Below, one piece after another: positions 45,114 through 53,303 of a DNA stretch of 64,000 nt. Below the pieces are notes generated by a model that worked only from the letters and a program-made list of their open reading frames with translations, had not been told where the DNA came from and ran no database searches. Both the position numbers and the translations under genes were made by a program. Numbering within the stretch: the first letter of the stretch is position 1; every line of letters starts with the position of its first letter. The DNA lies in NCBI GenBank assembly GCA_002452745.1, contig DKFC01000052.1, positions 62,001-126,000 of the forward strand, given 5' to 3'. Source of the DNA: Firmicutes bacterium UBA6806 (GTDB lineage Bacteria > Bacillota > Clostridia > Peptostreptococcales > Acidaminobacteraceae).

Positions 45114-45881
45114 TTATCCGCCAATAGACACTTTGTAACCTCTATCACGCCAAAACTTCACTGCTTTATCAAGCTCTGCATCAGATGGCTTTTTAAATAA
45201 TTCAAATTGCCGATTTAACCCCGCATACTTTTCACTTCCAAACTCATGATATGGCAGCAAATGAATGTGCTCTACTATTATATGATTTTCAACAAGCCAG
45301 TTCCAAAGTGCTTGTCGCTGTAAGTCGCTGTTATTGAGTTCATCTAGTTGAATCAATCTCAGATATAAAATAGCGCCATCGCCACTGAGGCGGATTAGAT
45401 TCTCCAAAATCAGCTGATTTCCCTTCCCCGTATACTGTCGATGTAAAGAGTCTTCTAAAAACTTGATATCGTATAAATATCCGTCCACATAGGGCTGTAA
45501 TAGACGAAACGCCTCATATGATGCCAGTCCACATGTATCTATAATAACCGAGATGCCCAAGTCATAGAGTTTTTTCACAAGAGCAAGCACATAGTCCATA
45601 TCTTGCGCCATGACCTCTCCACCAGATAAGGTCACGCCACCGCCTGACTGCTCATAAAAAATTTGATCTTTTTCAAGTTCCTTAACCAATTCTGAAACGG
45701 AGTACTTACTCCCCACCAGTTCTCCCTTGTCGACCCGTTCTTCTACACAGAACTTTTGACTCTCGGGGTTATGACACCATCGGCATTTTAGTGGACATCC
45801 CTTAAAGAAAACAGTACTTCTGATACCTGGCCCATCGTGGATTGAGAACTTTTGAATGTTGAAAACATATGGTGATTCCAT
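45114..45881 (-). CDS. hypE: Glycyl-radical-enzyme activase (radical SAM)
   Basis: A 255-residue radical SAM enzyme that installs the glycyl radical on the dehydratase encoded next. KFSIHDGPGIRSTVFFKGCP leads into CPLKCRWC, the CxxxCxxC that binds the 4Fe-4S cluster and S-adenosylmethionine, then HNPESQ. The GGGVTLSGGE motif binds SAM. I see no inserted ferredoxin-like cysteine cluster, so this is the short, PflA-like form. AGGAGG fits the ATG at 45881 and rules out the frame to 45905. A consensus promoter lies at 45924-45952. Confidence 0.9.
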   Translation of the reverse strand: MESPYVFNIQKFSIHDGPGIRSTVFFKGCPLKCRWCHNPESQKFCVEERVDKGELVGSKYSVSELVKELEKDQIFYEQSGGGVTLSGGEVMAQDMDYVLALVKKLYDLGISVIIDTCGLASYEAFRLLQPYVDGYLYDIKFLEDSLHRQYTGKGNQLILENLIRLSGDGAILYLRLIQLDELNNSDLQRQALWNWLVENHIIVEHIHLLPYHEFGSEKYAGLNRQFELFKKPSDAELDKAVKFWRDRGYKVSIGG

Positions 45882-45897
45882 ATTTTTCAGCCTCCTA

Positions 45898-45918
45898 CTA
45901 TTCACTATTCACTATTCA
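45898..45918. repeat. Heptamer tandem repeat in the hypE leader
   Basis: CTATTCA is repeated three times without change (45898-45904, 45905-45911, 45912-45918). It occupies the predicted start of the hypE mRNA, between the -10 box and the ribosome-binding site. Confidence 0.85.
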
Positions 45919-45923
45919 CCCAA

Positions 45924-45952
45924 ATTATATTCATACATATGAAAAGTGTCAA
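45924..45952 (-). promoter_or_regulatory. Consensus promoter of the hypE-hypD-proC cluster
   Basis: On the minus strand TTGACA (45952-45947), a 17-bp spacer and TATAAT (45929-45924), a perfect sigma-A match. The mRNA would start near 45917, within the heptamer repeat. Confidence 0.75.
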
Positions 45953-46296
45953 TCTATTTTTGAACCACATTTTATATTCATCTCCGTCGCACACTTAACA
46001 CTCTTCTTAAAATCCATATGTAATTTCACAATTAAAACCATGTGTTTTCAAACTTTATTCCAACATTCGTTCTCTAAACACCTGATGAAGTTCAATCCGT
46101 TTAAACAAATGAAGATTTGTCTTTCATTCTGAAACTCTTTTTCATAATAATGAAAAACTTCATTCATTATTTCAGCTATCACCCAGAACTCAAATCCCAT
46201 CCTCTGACTTTTGACCCCTGAACTCTAAAGCAGAGGGTTCTATTTTTATTTCCGAATCCTCTGTTCTTTGCCGATTGCTTATGCAGTAGCATAAAA
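45953..46296. other. Gene-free spacer
   Basis: About 340 bp of T-rich DNA between the hypE promoter and the terminator of the HxlR gene. A small hairpin (TATGC/GCATA near 46279-46292) is followed by a run of A. I see no convincing ORF with a ribosome-binding site and no known RNA motif. Confidence 0.5.
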
Positions 46297-46337
46297 AAAA
46301 TCGAATCCCCACACCACTGTCATGAGATTTCGATTTT
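46297..46337 (-). terminator. Terminator after the HxlR gene
   Basis: AAAATCGAA and TTCGATTTT form a 9-bp AT-rich stem across a 20-base loop. On the minus strand T-rich sequence follows. It lies 18 bp past the regulator stop codon. Confidence 0.6.
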
Positions 46338-46355
46338 ATATAGTTTCCGATTCAC

Positions 46356-46703
46356 TTATTCCACAATTGATATTTTCTGATAGTTGACACCCCAATCATA
46401 CATGGCTTTAATAATCGGTTCCATGGAAAGTCCAAGCTCTGATAACTCGTATTCCACACGTGGGGGCACTTCTGCGTATACCGTTCGCTTTACAATTCCA
46501 TCTCTCTCCAAGTCTCTCAACTGCAATGTCAACGTTCTATGTGTTATACTGTCCATCATGCGCTTTAATTCATTAAATCGCTTCTTGCCTGCTAAAAGAC
46601 GATATAAGATGACGATTTTCCACTTGCCGCTGAGAATATTTAAAGTTGTTTCCACCGGACAAGGTTGATTGGTGCAATTTGGATTCATTGCTTGCTCTTC
46701 CAT
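46356..46703 (-). CDS. HxlR-family transcriptional regulator
   Basis: A 115-residue HxlR-type winged HTH. CPVETTLNILSGKWKIVILY starts the domain, with the CPV cysteine often used for redox sensing in this family, then RFNELKRMMDSITHRTLTLQLRDLE as recognition region and PPRVEYELSELG as wing. A second cysteine is in NCTNQPC. It is divergent from a nitroreductase gene and probably controls that gene and itself through the palindrome at 46721-46737. AAAGGAAA precedes the ATG. Confidence 0.92.
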   Translation of the reverse strand: MEEQAMNPNCTNQPCPVETTLNILSGKWKIVILYRLLAGKKRFNELKRMMDSITHRTLTLQLRDLERDGIVKRTVYAEVPPRVEYELSELGLSMEPIIKAMYDWGVNYQKISIVE

Positions 46704-46720
46704 TTTTATTTCCTTTCAAT

Positions 46721-46737
46721 AGTATCAAAATGATACT
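46721..46737. promoter_or_regulatory. Likely HxlR operator
   Basis: Perfect inverted repeat AGTATCA-AAA-TGATACT in the 135-bp space between the divergent HxlR and nitroreductase genes, followed by the overlapping palindrome TACTTAAGTA. Dyads of this size with GTA/TAC are common for HxlR-type dimers. Confidence 0.6.
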
Positions 46738-46838
46738 TAAGTAAATTTGAGTATATTATATACCAAAAATGTGCGTACTTCAACATTGCATCTTTATATG
46801 CTATATTTATATCATAAATATAAAGGAAGGTAAAAAAT

Positions 46839-47498
46839 ATGAAAGACACATTGTTAAAAGCATTTAACTTTAGACATGCTTGCAAGAACTTTGATTCGAC
46901 AAAGAGTGTCAGCTCAGAAGACTTCTCAACCATTTTAGAAGCAGGGCGACTTTCTCCGAGTTCATTTGGATTTGAGCCTTGGAAATTCCTAATTATACAA
47001 AACCCTAAATTAAGAGAAAAATTATTTCCAATCTCTTGGGGTGCACAAAACAGTTTAAAAGGGGCTAGTCACTTTGTCATCATCTTAGCAAGAAAAAAAG
47101 CAGACATGATTTACGATGCCAATTATATCACACAAATTATGTCCAATACCCAACAGCTCCCAGAAGAAGTCGTCATCAGAAAAAGAGGCGCTTATGAATC
47201 TTTCCAAAAGAACGACTTTAACTTGCTAGAAAGCAACAGAGCCATGTTCGATTGGGCCAGCAAGCAAACTTATATTGCACTGGGCAACATGCTAACTGCC
47301 GCAGCTTTACTCGAAATAGATTCTTGCCCTATTGAAGGATTCAATCAAACCGCTGTGGAAAAGCTCTTAAGTGAAGAGGGCTTATTGGACACAGAACAAT
47401 TTGGTGTTTCTGTTATGGCTGGCTTTGGTTATCGTGCCGAAGAACCTCATCCTAAAACACGCCAGACAATTGAAGCTGTCACCCAATGGGTTGAATAA
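46839..47498 (+). CDS. NfsB-type NAD(P)H-dependent nitroreductase
   Basis: A 219-residue FMN-dependent oxidoreductase. FNFRHACKNFDSTKSVSSED near the start, SPSSFGFEPWKFLIIQNPKL and the C-terminal GFGYRAEEPHPKTRQ identify the NfsB/YfkO group. A GGAAGG site precedes the ATG. The divergent HxlR regulator suggests induction by electrophiles such as quinones, nitro compounds or aldehydes. It is not closely related to the NfsA-like protein at 18318-19061. Confidence 0.9.
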   Translation: MKDTLLKAFNFRHACKNFDSTKSVSSEDFSTILEAGRLSPSSFGFEPWKFLIIQNPKLREKLFPISWGAQNSLKGASHFVIILARKKADMIYDANYITQIMSNTQQLPEEVVIRKRGAYESFQKNDFNLLESNRAMFDWASKQTYIALGNMLTAAALLEIDSCPIEGFNQTAVEKLLSEEGLLDTEQFGVSVMAGFGYRAEEPHPKTRQTIEAVTQWVE

Positions 47499-47526
47499 CC
47501 TAAGCTCAACACATGTTCTCAATATT

Positions 47527-47606
47527 TAAAAACCTCCCATCAATTGAACCGCACGTCCGCATATGAGTATAGCAAGCGGGTTCGCTTCAACGTTGGAAGG
47601 TTTTTT
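47527..47606. terminator. Long bidirectional terminator
   Basis: AAAACCTCCCATCAATTGAA can pair with TTCAACGTTGGAAGGTTTT across an inner hairpin, with TTTTTT following on the plus strand. It lies between the nitroreductase gene and the convergent XRE-cupin gene. Confidence 0.65.
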
Positions 47607-47612
47607 ATCGTT

Positions 47613-48185
47613 TTAAGAGTCACAGTGTAAATCATTCGGCGTATGCACGGCGATGAACTTAACCATCTTGTTGGTGTAGTTCGCCCAGTTATGAGGGACA
47701 TCGGATTTATAATGAGTTGAGTCTCCAGGGTACATAAGATATTCTTTGGAATCCAATCGAAGGGTTAAAATTCCTTCTAATATATAGATGAATTCTTCAC
47801 CATGATGACTATACTCATCTATTCTTTCATTATATCCAATCCTAGACGGCAATATCTCTATGATTTTGGGCATCATAATCTTACCTTCTGGCGCTTGGCT
47901 CAAGCTCTTATAAATGCTCTGATTAAACACCCTGAGTACATCTTGACCATAACTTCTCACAATAGGATCTAGTCTATCTTCAATGACCATATCATCAAAA
48001 AAGTATTGAATCTTCACGCCGAGCACTTTTGAAATATTAGCAAGATGTTCTACGGCAATGGTGGTAATTCCCCTCTCAAACTGTGATAAAAACCCGGTTG
48101 ACAGCCCAGTCTGTTCAGAAAGGTCTTTCAGTGTCATGCCTTTGTTTTGACGTAATGCCTTTGCCTTGAGCCCTATATCATCCAT
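47613..48185 (-). CDS. XRE-family regulator with cupin domain
   Basis: A 190-residue protein. Residues 1-65 are an XRE-type HTH (KAKALRQNKGMTLKDLSEQTG, LSTGFLSQFERG). Residues about 110-185 are a small cupin barrel with EYSHHGEEFIYILEG and the C-terminal SDVPHNWANY, the usual metal- or ligand-binding strands. Such regulators often sense a small metabolite and control uptake or catabolic genes. It is downstream of the ABC transporter genes on the same strand, so it likely regulates that transporter. The ATG at 48185 follows AAAGGAAA. Confidence 0.88.
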   Translation of the reverse strand: MDDIGLKAKALRQNKGMTLKDLSEQTGLSTGFLSQFERGITTIAVEHLANISKVLGVKIQYFFDDMVIEDRLDPIVRSYGQDVLRVFNQSIYKSLSQAPEGKIMMPKIIEILPSRIGYNERIDEYSHHGEEFIYILEGILTLRLDSKEYLMYPGDSTHYKSDVPHNWANYTNKMVKFIAVHTPNDLHCDS

Positions 48186-48290
48186 TCTATTTCCTTTCAA
48201 TCTGGAATTTCTCAATTTCTTTATATTCCTATTTTATCAAGTTTTCCAGTGGATAAAAAGCCCCTCTGCAACATTTAAAGCGTCGTTGTC

Positions 48291-48932
48291 TCACAGTTCG
48301 TCTATTCCAGTCTCTTTTAACAGCAGTGTTCGAGTTCCCAATTTTCTGGCCTCCTGAATATCATGCGTTACAATCACCATCGTCACAGCCTCTTCACGAT
48401 TGATTTGAACCAGCATCTCTTGAAGTTCTTCCCTAAGTTCTCGATCAAGACTTGCAAATGGTTCATCCAAAAACACCATTTTGGGCTTTCCCACAAAAGC
48501 TCTGGCAAGTGCTACTCTTTGCTTCTGTCCACCCGAAAGTTCAGATGGATAATATTTTTTCCGCTCAGTCAGCTTCAACAATTCAAGCCACCGGTTTATT
48601 TCTCTTGAAGTTGACTTTGGGTTTAACCAACTTATATTCTGCTCCACAGTCAGCCACGGAAGAAGACTCTCAAAAGCTTGAAAGACAAATGGAAACGAAT
48701 CAGTAAGCCCGTGACCATAGACGATTTCGCCTTTGAAATCAGATTCAATTTTCCCGAGTAAATTTAGGAGTGTACTCTTGCCAACGCCCGACTCACCCAT
48801 GATAACCAATATTTCACCTTCATATATTTCAAAGTTCAGCTGTTCAAACACAAGGGTACTTCCATATTGCTTCGAAAGATTGCGAACACATATCATCTGT
48901 GTATTTGCCTCTCTTTTATCCTCTGATTGCAT
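48291..48932 (-). CDS. ABC transporter ATP-binding protein, SsuB/TauB type
   Basis: A 213-residue ATPase. Walker A GESGVGKST, signature LSGGQKQRVALARA, Walker B MVFLDEPFASLD and the switch histidine in IVTHDIQEA are intact. The sequence is closest to the nitrate/sulfonate/taurine class. The start chosen (48932) follows GGGAG and overlaps the permease gene by 17 bp; a TTG at 48941 is too close to the site. It energises the importer encoded by the next two genes upstream. Confidence 0.9.
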   Translation of the reverse strand: MQSEDKREANTQMICVRNLSKQYGSTLVFEQLNFEIYEGEILVIMGESGVGKSTLLNLLGKIESDFKGEIVYGHGLTDSFPFVFQAFESLLPWLTVEQNISWLNPKSTSREINRWLELLKLTERKKYYPSELSGGQKQRVALARAFVGKPKMVFLDEPFASLDRELREELQEMLVQINREEAVTMVIVTHDIQEARKLGTRTLLLKETGIDEL

Positions 48933-49707
48933 CTGTTTCAATCTCCCATCTTTTGTTCAAGCCCCTTCTTAAGCGTTTAAAGACCACCGCATCCACCAAT
49001 ATGCCGCATATCATAATCCCCATTACACCTGCATATACGCTTATGGTATCCATCATCATTCGGCGTTCGTACAGATACCATCCAATTCCAGTTCTAGGTC
49101 CAACAAGTCCGAAGATCATTTCAATGCTGATAATTGCACGCCAGCCTCTGTTAAACGCATTTTGCACACCAATCAGCAAGTCTGGCATAGCACCATAGAG
49201 GTAAATAAAGTAAAGCCTTGCCCCAAGAGAAACCGGATAGGCCCTTTCCAAGCGATAAAATCTAGCTGCCAAGCGATCTTGATTCATTTTGAGCTGTGTC
49301 CAAAGAGGCCATAGTGTTGCGTGAACCATTAAGAAGACAACCCCCTTCATTGAAAGTCCAAACCAAAGAATCACCAGTGGCAATATAGCCACGCTTGGAA
49401 TCGGACTCAAGAGAGTGTACATCGCTTCAAAGAGACCTCCCGCTCTGGGGATAACTCTACAAAGCATCAGCATCATCAACACCGCTGCCAAACTAATTCC
49501 AAGTGCCAAGATTACTTGTCCCAAGGAAAATATAATAGAAACCAGTATCTCCTTAGAAGTAAATAATTTAATCAAAATTATCTCAATCGTCGGAAACACC
49601 TCTCTCGGAAATAAATCGCTCCAGGCTACCATCTCCCAGACACCAGCAAGTGCTCCCACAATCACCCAAACACTTGCTGACTGATTTTTAAGACCTAATC
49701 TTTCCAT
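48916..49707 (-). CDS. ABC transporter permease, SsuC/TauC type
   Basis: A 263-residue protein with about six membrane helices (for example VWVIVGALAGVWEMVAW, VILALGISLAAVLMMLML, VAILPLVILWFGLSM). The coupling region near GARLYFIYLYGAMPDLLIGV corresponds to the EAA loop, and GWRAIISIEMIFG follows as in the SsuC/TauC family. It overlaps the binding-protein gene by 13 bp and the ATPase gene by 17 bp, so all three are translated together. Confidence 0.9.
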   Translation of the reverse strand: MERLGLKNQSASVWVIVGALAGVWEMVAWSDLFPREVFPTIEIILIKLFTSKEILVSIIFSLGQVILALGISLAAVLMMLMLCRVIPRAGGLFEAMYTLLSPIPSVAILPLVILWFGLSMKGVVFLMVHATLWPLWTQLKMNQDRLAARFYRLERAYPVSLGARLYFIYLYGAMPDLLIGVQNAFNRGWRAIISIEMIFGLVGPRTGIGWYLYERRMMMDTISVYAGVMGIMICGILVDAVVFKRLRRGLNKRWEIETDAIRG

Positions 49708-50681
49708 ACGACATCCTCTACCTCAAATAATTTGGAAATAATCTTTTGTTCATACATGAACTTACTAAACCTATCCAGTCCCTTCACATCTCCAGTGTAA
49801 TTGAGCTCTGAAAGTGATTTCAACTCCTGCTCAGTATAAACTTGCCTCAAGATTTCCATAGCGGCCGTCTCCGACTGATTCATAAATTCTATTGATCTGG
49901 AAAGCGCCGCCGAAAAGGCCCTGTATAGTGCTTCTTCACGATACACCCTCTCTGGGCAGATGCCAACAATAAAAGTAAATGCCCCTCCAAAACAGGTTTC
50001 GCCATCGAGAATTACTCCATGAGATTCGTCGAGTTCTGCCTCTAAATACGGTGGCGCCGTAAAATGAAGCACATTCGTTTCCCCTGATTGAACCACTGTC
50101 ACACCATCTGGATGAGACAGTGAGACCAACCGATCGTCGAATTTTCCCGCATCTCCATAGACCCTCTCAGCGTACATGCTAAGTAAAATATGTTGAATAC
50201 TTCCCGGTTGGGGCAAGATAATTTTATCTTGAGGGGCTAGATCATCCAAGGATCTTAAGGAACTACTCCCAACTAGTCCCAAAGGGCTCTCTGAAAGTCC
50301 AGAGATAATCCTCCAGTCCATCCCCTTGTCCTTTCCAATCAAAAAAGGGGGGATTCCCACAAATCCGAAATCCAATTCATTCGAAAGCATTGCCTCACGC
50401 ATCATGGCTGTATTGGGAAGTTTCTTCCACTCTATTTCATAGTCAAGACCTGCAAGGGACAGCTCTTCTTCTAAAAATCCCTTTGCCTTCATAATTTCAA
50501 TTGGTGCATAGGCCAACCCAAACTGATCCGCTATGACCACAGACGTTCTCATGTCCTCTTGTTTTCCAAAGCAGCCACCTCCCAACAAGGCAATCACCGT
50601 TAAAATCGCCAAATACAGCCCTCTTACCCTATGGCTTTTTTCAATTCCCCTTTTATCATATCTCACTTGTTTGTTCATCAT
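49695..50681 (-). CDS. ABC transporter substrate-binding lipoprotein, SsuA/NMT1 type
   Basis: A 328-residue binding protein. After a basic start, GLYLAILTVIALLGGGC gives a lipobox. The mature part begins with FGLAYAPIEIMKAKGFLEEE, and has ELDFGFVGIPPFLIG and QPGSIQHILLSMYAE, as in the NMT1/SsuA clan that binds sulfonates, nitrate, or pyrimidine precursors. The exact ligand is not evident. In an organism with several sulfur genes an organosulfur compound is possible. The tRNA-Arg lies 210 bp upstream on the other strand. Confidence 0.88.
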   Translation of the reverse strand: MMNKQVRYDKRGIEKSHRVRGLYLAILTVIALLGGGCFGKQEDMRTSVVIADQFGLAYAPIEIMKAKGFLEEELSLAGLDYEIEWKKLPNTAMMREAMLSNELDFGFVGIPPFLIGKDKGMDWRIISGLSESPLGLVGSSSLRSLDDLAPQDKIILPQPGSIQHILLSMYAERVYGDAGKFDDRLVSLSHPDGVTVVQSGETNVLHFTAPPYLEAELDESHGVILDGETCFGGAFTFIVGICPERVYREEALYRAFSAALSRSIEFMNQSETAAMEILRQVYTEQELKSLSELNYTGDVKGLDRFSKFMYEQKIISKLFEVEDVVWKD

Positions 50682-50890
50682 GCGTCACCATCACTTTATA
50701 AGCTATCTTTTCTCATTTTATTTACAATTGTTATTTTTTTATCAATTAATTATATCACGCGCTTTCCCAGACCTTCTTAAGGAAGTTTCGATACTGTATT
50801 CGGAATCGCAATATCAAAATTCACTATTTTGATAAAAAACCTCTTTATTAAGGCATAACTTTATAGTATAATTAAACACGTTGAATACAC

Positions 50891-50967
50891 GCATCCTTAG
50901 CTCAATTGGATAGAGTAGCGGACTTCGAATCCGTTGGTTGTGGGTTCGAATCCCGCAGGGTGCACCA
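50891..50967 (+). tRNA. tRNA-Arg (anticodon TCG)
   Basis: A complete cloverleaf: acceptor stem GCATCCT/AGGGTGC, D-arm GCTC/GAGT, anticodon loop CTTCGAA with anticodon TCG reading CGA/CGG-type arginine codons, T-arm TGGGTTCGAATCCCG, and an encoded CCA end. It is the last host-like gene before the AT-rich phage-like region, and tRNA 3-prime ends are common phage attachment sites. Confidence 0.95.
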
Positions 50968-50976
50968 ATATTTGGA

Positions 50977-51025
50977 AACAGGGTCTTAGCCTTTGTAATT
51001 ACTTAGGTTCAGACCTTGTTTTTTT
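50977..51025 (+). terminator. Terminator after tRNA-Arg
   Basis: AACAGGGTCT (50977-50986) pairs with AGACCTTGTT (51011-51020), 10 bp with one G-T pair, followed by TTTTT. It lies 9 bp after the tRNA CCA end. Confidence 0.7.
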
Positions 51026-51182
51026 ATTCCATTTTACTTATTCAGATATAATAGTTGTGAATTTTAAGTTCCGAGTCTGTTCACCTAATTATATCATTGA
51101 ACGCAGTATTCATGCTATTGGCAAAGGTTTATAGAAATTAAATCTGTTGTTCATAGTCCATAATTATGACAATATAATCAAA

Positions 51183-52280
51183 CTATAACGGTCTTAATCC
51201 AATCGCAATTGACACTGATTCACCAGTCGAATTAGAAACACAAGTCACAATTAAACCATCAGCATAACCATAATTATTGGTCACACTAAATGAATTCGTT
51301 CCTTTTGTTAATGTGTAATATGATACTGAAACTCCGCTTGCTGTTATAGTAAACGTATCAGGAACGATTGCCCCATTCACATATTGATTAACTGTATAAT
51401 CAGCAGTCAAATACTTTTTAATTGTTGTTGTGTATGGCTCAATCTTATACTCAACAACTTGCACATCTTCAACCACAATCTGAACGCTTGCCTGAATGGA
51501 TGTATTTTTAATTGTGGCTGTGAGATTAGCTGACCCAATTCCAAGACCATTCACAAGACCATTCTCATCAACAGTGATAATTGATTCGTCACTTGTTACC
51601 CATTCGATTTCATATCCTTCAGTAACTTCCACACCATTTTTCATAACAATAGGATTGATTTCATTCTCTGAATTTAGTGCAATATTATAAGTTGACTCAG
51701 CAAAACTCAATTCCCAATTTGCCACAGTGTTCGGTATCTCATTTATAGCGTCATCACCTTCAGATAATGGTTCTTGTGTAAGATACACTGTTATGATGCC
51801 CAGCGTTTCATTTGTCACCTGATAAACTTTCCAAGCTGATTTGAATTTTATCAAACGATCGTTCACCTTGATTTGATTTGTCATCTCGTTCTGTGGTACA
51901 TTCACGATTATTTTTCCATCTGATACAGGAATGATTACTCCCTCAATTCCTTGTGAGCCTGTGATAATTTGCCCTTTAATGGAATAAAGAAATGAATTAA
52001 TCGCAAGGTTGATAGTCTGAAATAATCTGAGTGCAATCAAACGTGTGTATTTACCATGAACAATGGATTCATCTTCTTGTGTGAGTAACCAATCAACGCC
52101 ATTCACTGTGATAATATTGCCTTGTTCAATCTCATTCAAATAAGCATAACAATATTTCTTGTCCTGTGGATTACTGTCCTTGATTTCCTTGAAAAATACT
52201 TTGACCGTTTGCCCATTAATTGTGGCATTAAGTCCGTACATTTTAATATAGTTGTCGAACATTGATTCAATTGTATTCAT
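51183..52280 (-). CDS. Phage virion-like protein with bacterial Ig-like (Big_2) domain
   Basis: A 365-residue protein. Residues 1-180 look like a phage head-tail or tail component (MNTIESMFDNYIKMYGLNAT, with many beta strands). Residues about 190-270 form a Big_2 Ig-like domain (IEWVTSDESIITVDENGLVN, LGIGSANLTATI). A further beta-rich segment of about 90 residues ends the protein. Ig-like domains decorate phage capsids and tails and help in surface binding. GGGGTGAAC precedes the ATG. It is the last gene of the element before the tRNA. The family of the N-terminal part is not certain. Confidence 0.7.
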   Translation of the reverse strand: MNTIESMFDNYIKMYGLNATINGQTVKVFFKEIKDSNPQDKKYCYAYLNEIEQGNIITVNGVDWLLTQEDESIVHGKYTRLIALRLFQTINLAINSFLYSIKGQIITGSQGIEGVIIPVSDGKIIVNVPQNEMTNQIKVNDRLIKFKSAWKVYQVTNETLGIITVYLTQEPLSEGDDAINEIPNTVANWELSFAESTYNIALNSENEINPIVMKNGVEVTEGYEIEWVTSDESIITVDENGLVNGLGIGSANLTATIKNTSIQASVQIVVEDVQVVEYKIEPYTTTIKKYLTADYTVNQYVNGAIVPDTFTITASGVSVSYYTLTKGTNSFSVTNNYGYADGLIVTCVSNSTGESVSIAIGLRPL

Positions 52281-52291
52281 ATGTTCACCCC

Positions 52292-52627
52292 TTATGCTCT
52301 GCTGAATAACAGACTGATATTTGAGTCGCTTTCATTTTCGCTGATTTCATAAATGCGTTGTTTGAGTTTACCGATTCTATCTTGCAAATGTTTGTAGGCT
52401 GATTCAGTGGTTAAGAATTCCGTTTCAACTTTGCGTAATACCTCAATGTCATTGGATACTGCTTCAAGAATATCAATCACAGAATATAATAATTTTGCCT
52501 GATGTGTAGCTTTGACATATTCTTCAGTTGCGATGAGGTCATTCTCTGCTAAAAATACAGTGTATTGGTCTGCTGTGAAATATTCCTTGTTGCTGAGTTC
52601 TAAGTTTAATCTATCAATAATTTTCAT
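52292..52627 (-). CDS. Small phage protein of unknown function
   Basis: A 111-residue acidic, mainly helical protein, with an initial DRLNLELSNKEYFTADQYTVFLAEN and a predicted coiled coil towards the end (YKHLQDRIGKLKQRIYEI). Its size and position, 11 bp before the Ig-domain virion gene, would fit a head-tail connector-type protein, but I recognise no family. AAGAAGG precedes the ATG. Confidence 0.6.
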   Translation of the reverse strand: MKIIDRLNLELSNKEYFTADQYTVFLAENDLIATEEYVKATHQAKLLYSVIDILEAVSNDIEVLRKVETEFLTTESAYKHLQDRIGKLKQRIYEISENESDSNISLLFSRA

Positions 52628-52766
52628 GTTGTACCTTCTTTCTATTTGTTAGTATTTTAAAGGGAAATTAGCGTTTTTATTTCTAGGCATACAAATACAC
52701 TAGGTAGATAATAAAACGTCTAATCTAATAGTAAAATTGCTTTGTGTACGATGTTTATTGCACGAA

Positions 52767-52790
52767 AAAAGAGCCAATGGGGTTGGCTCT
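52767..52790 (-). terminator. Terminator dividing the element's left genes
   Basis: GAGCCA (52771-52776) and TGGCTC (52784-52789) with a 7-base loop, extended by AT pairs. On the minus strand TTTTTT follows. It separates the accessory genes (52879-54900) from the two virion-like genes to the left, so those need their own promoter in 52628-52766. Confidence 0.75.
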
Positions 52791-52878
52791 CTTTCAATGG
52801 AAATGCTCTTTTATTTTTTGGTGCGTTTTGTGATATTTACATTATATGGTATATGGGTTTATTTGTCAAACGTCATTT

Positions 52879-53091
52879 TTAACTCAATCGACTAATAATT
52901 TTTAAAGCTTCTTCAGTTGACTTTTTTAATTCTTCTTTTAAATAATTCAACTCATTATATAACGCTTGGTATTCTTGAGAATTTTCATCTGTCATTTCAA
53001 TTTTTTTAGTTACTTCAGATACAAACCCTTTTATCAGATTCTTCCTTTTATTTGCATCGGTTTCATTTTCAATTCTTAATTTATAATTCAT
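52879..53091 (-). CDS. Small coiled-coil protein of unknown function
   Basis: A 70-residue, highly charged and helical protein (MNYKLRIENETDANKRKNLI start, then long runs of Glu/Lys with heptad leucines to LKIISRLS). The ATG at 53091 is preceded by GGGGGAT; an in-frame TTG further up was not chosen. No family recognised. It is the last gene before the terminator at 52767-52790. Confidence 0.55.
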   Translation of the reverse strand: MNYKLRIENETDANKRKNLIKGFVSEVTKKIEMTDENSQEYQALYNELNYLKEELKKSTEEALKIISRLS

Positions 53092-53123
53092 TTTATCCCC
53101 CAATATTGTTTAAAATTATTCTG

Positions 53124-53294
53124 CTAAAACAAAAATACAAATCCTTCTTCTTCATCAACTTCACCACAAATCTTCATGAGTAATGATATTAATTGTTTTC
53201 TTTCATCTTCATCAAGTGTGATTGTGTCACCTTTTTCAATTTTCTCTTTTGTTTTGTTGATATGTTCAATTATTGATTCATTACTAATATTCAT
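53124..53294 (-). CDS. Very small acidic protein
   Basis: A 56-codon gene starting with ATG at 53294 behind AGGGGGAT. The product begins MNISNESIIEHINKTKEKIE, contains LDEDERKQLISLLMKICGEV, and ends in the acidic/aromatic DEEEGFVFLF. The good ribosome-binding site and position within a same-strand gene string support it as real. Its size and acidity would suit a small phage regulatory or inhibitor protein, but there is no direct evidence. Confidence 0.6.
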   Translation of the reverse strand: MNISNESIIEHINKTKEKIEKGDTITLDEDERKQLISLLMKICGEVDEEEGFVFLF

Positions 53295-53303
53295 ACTATC
53301 CCC

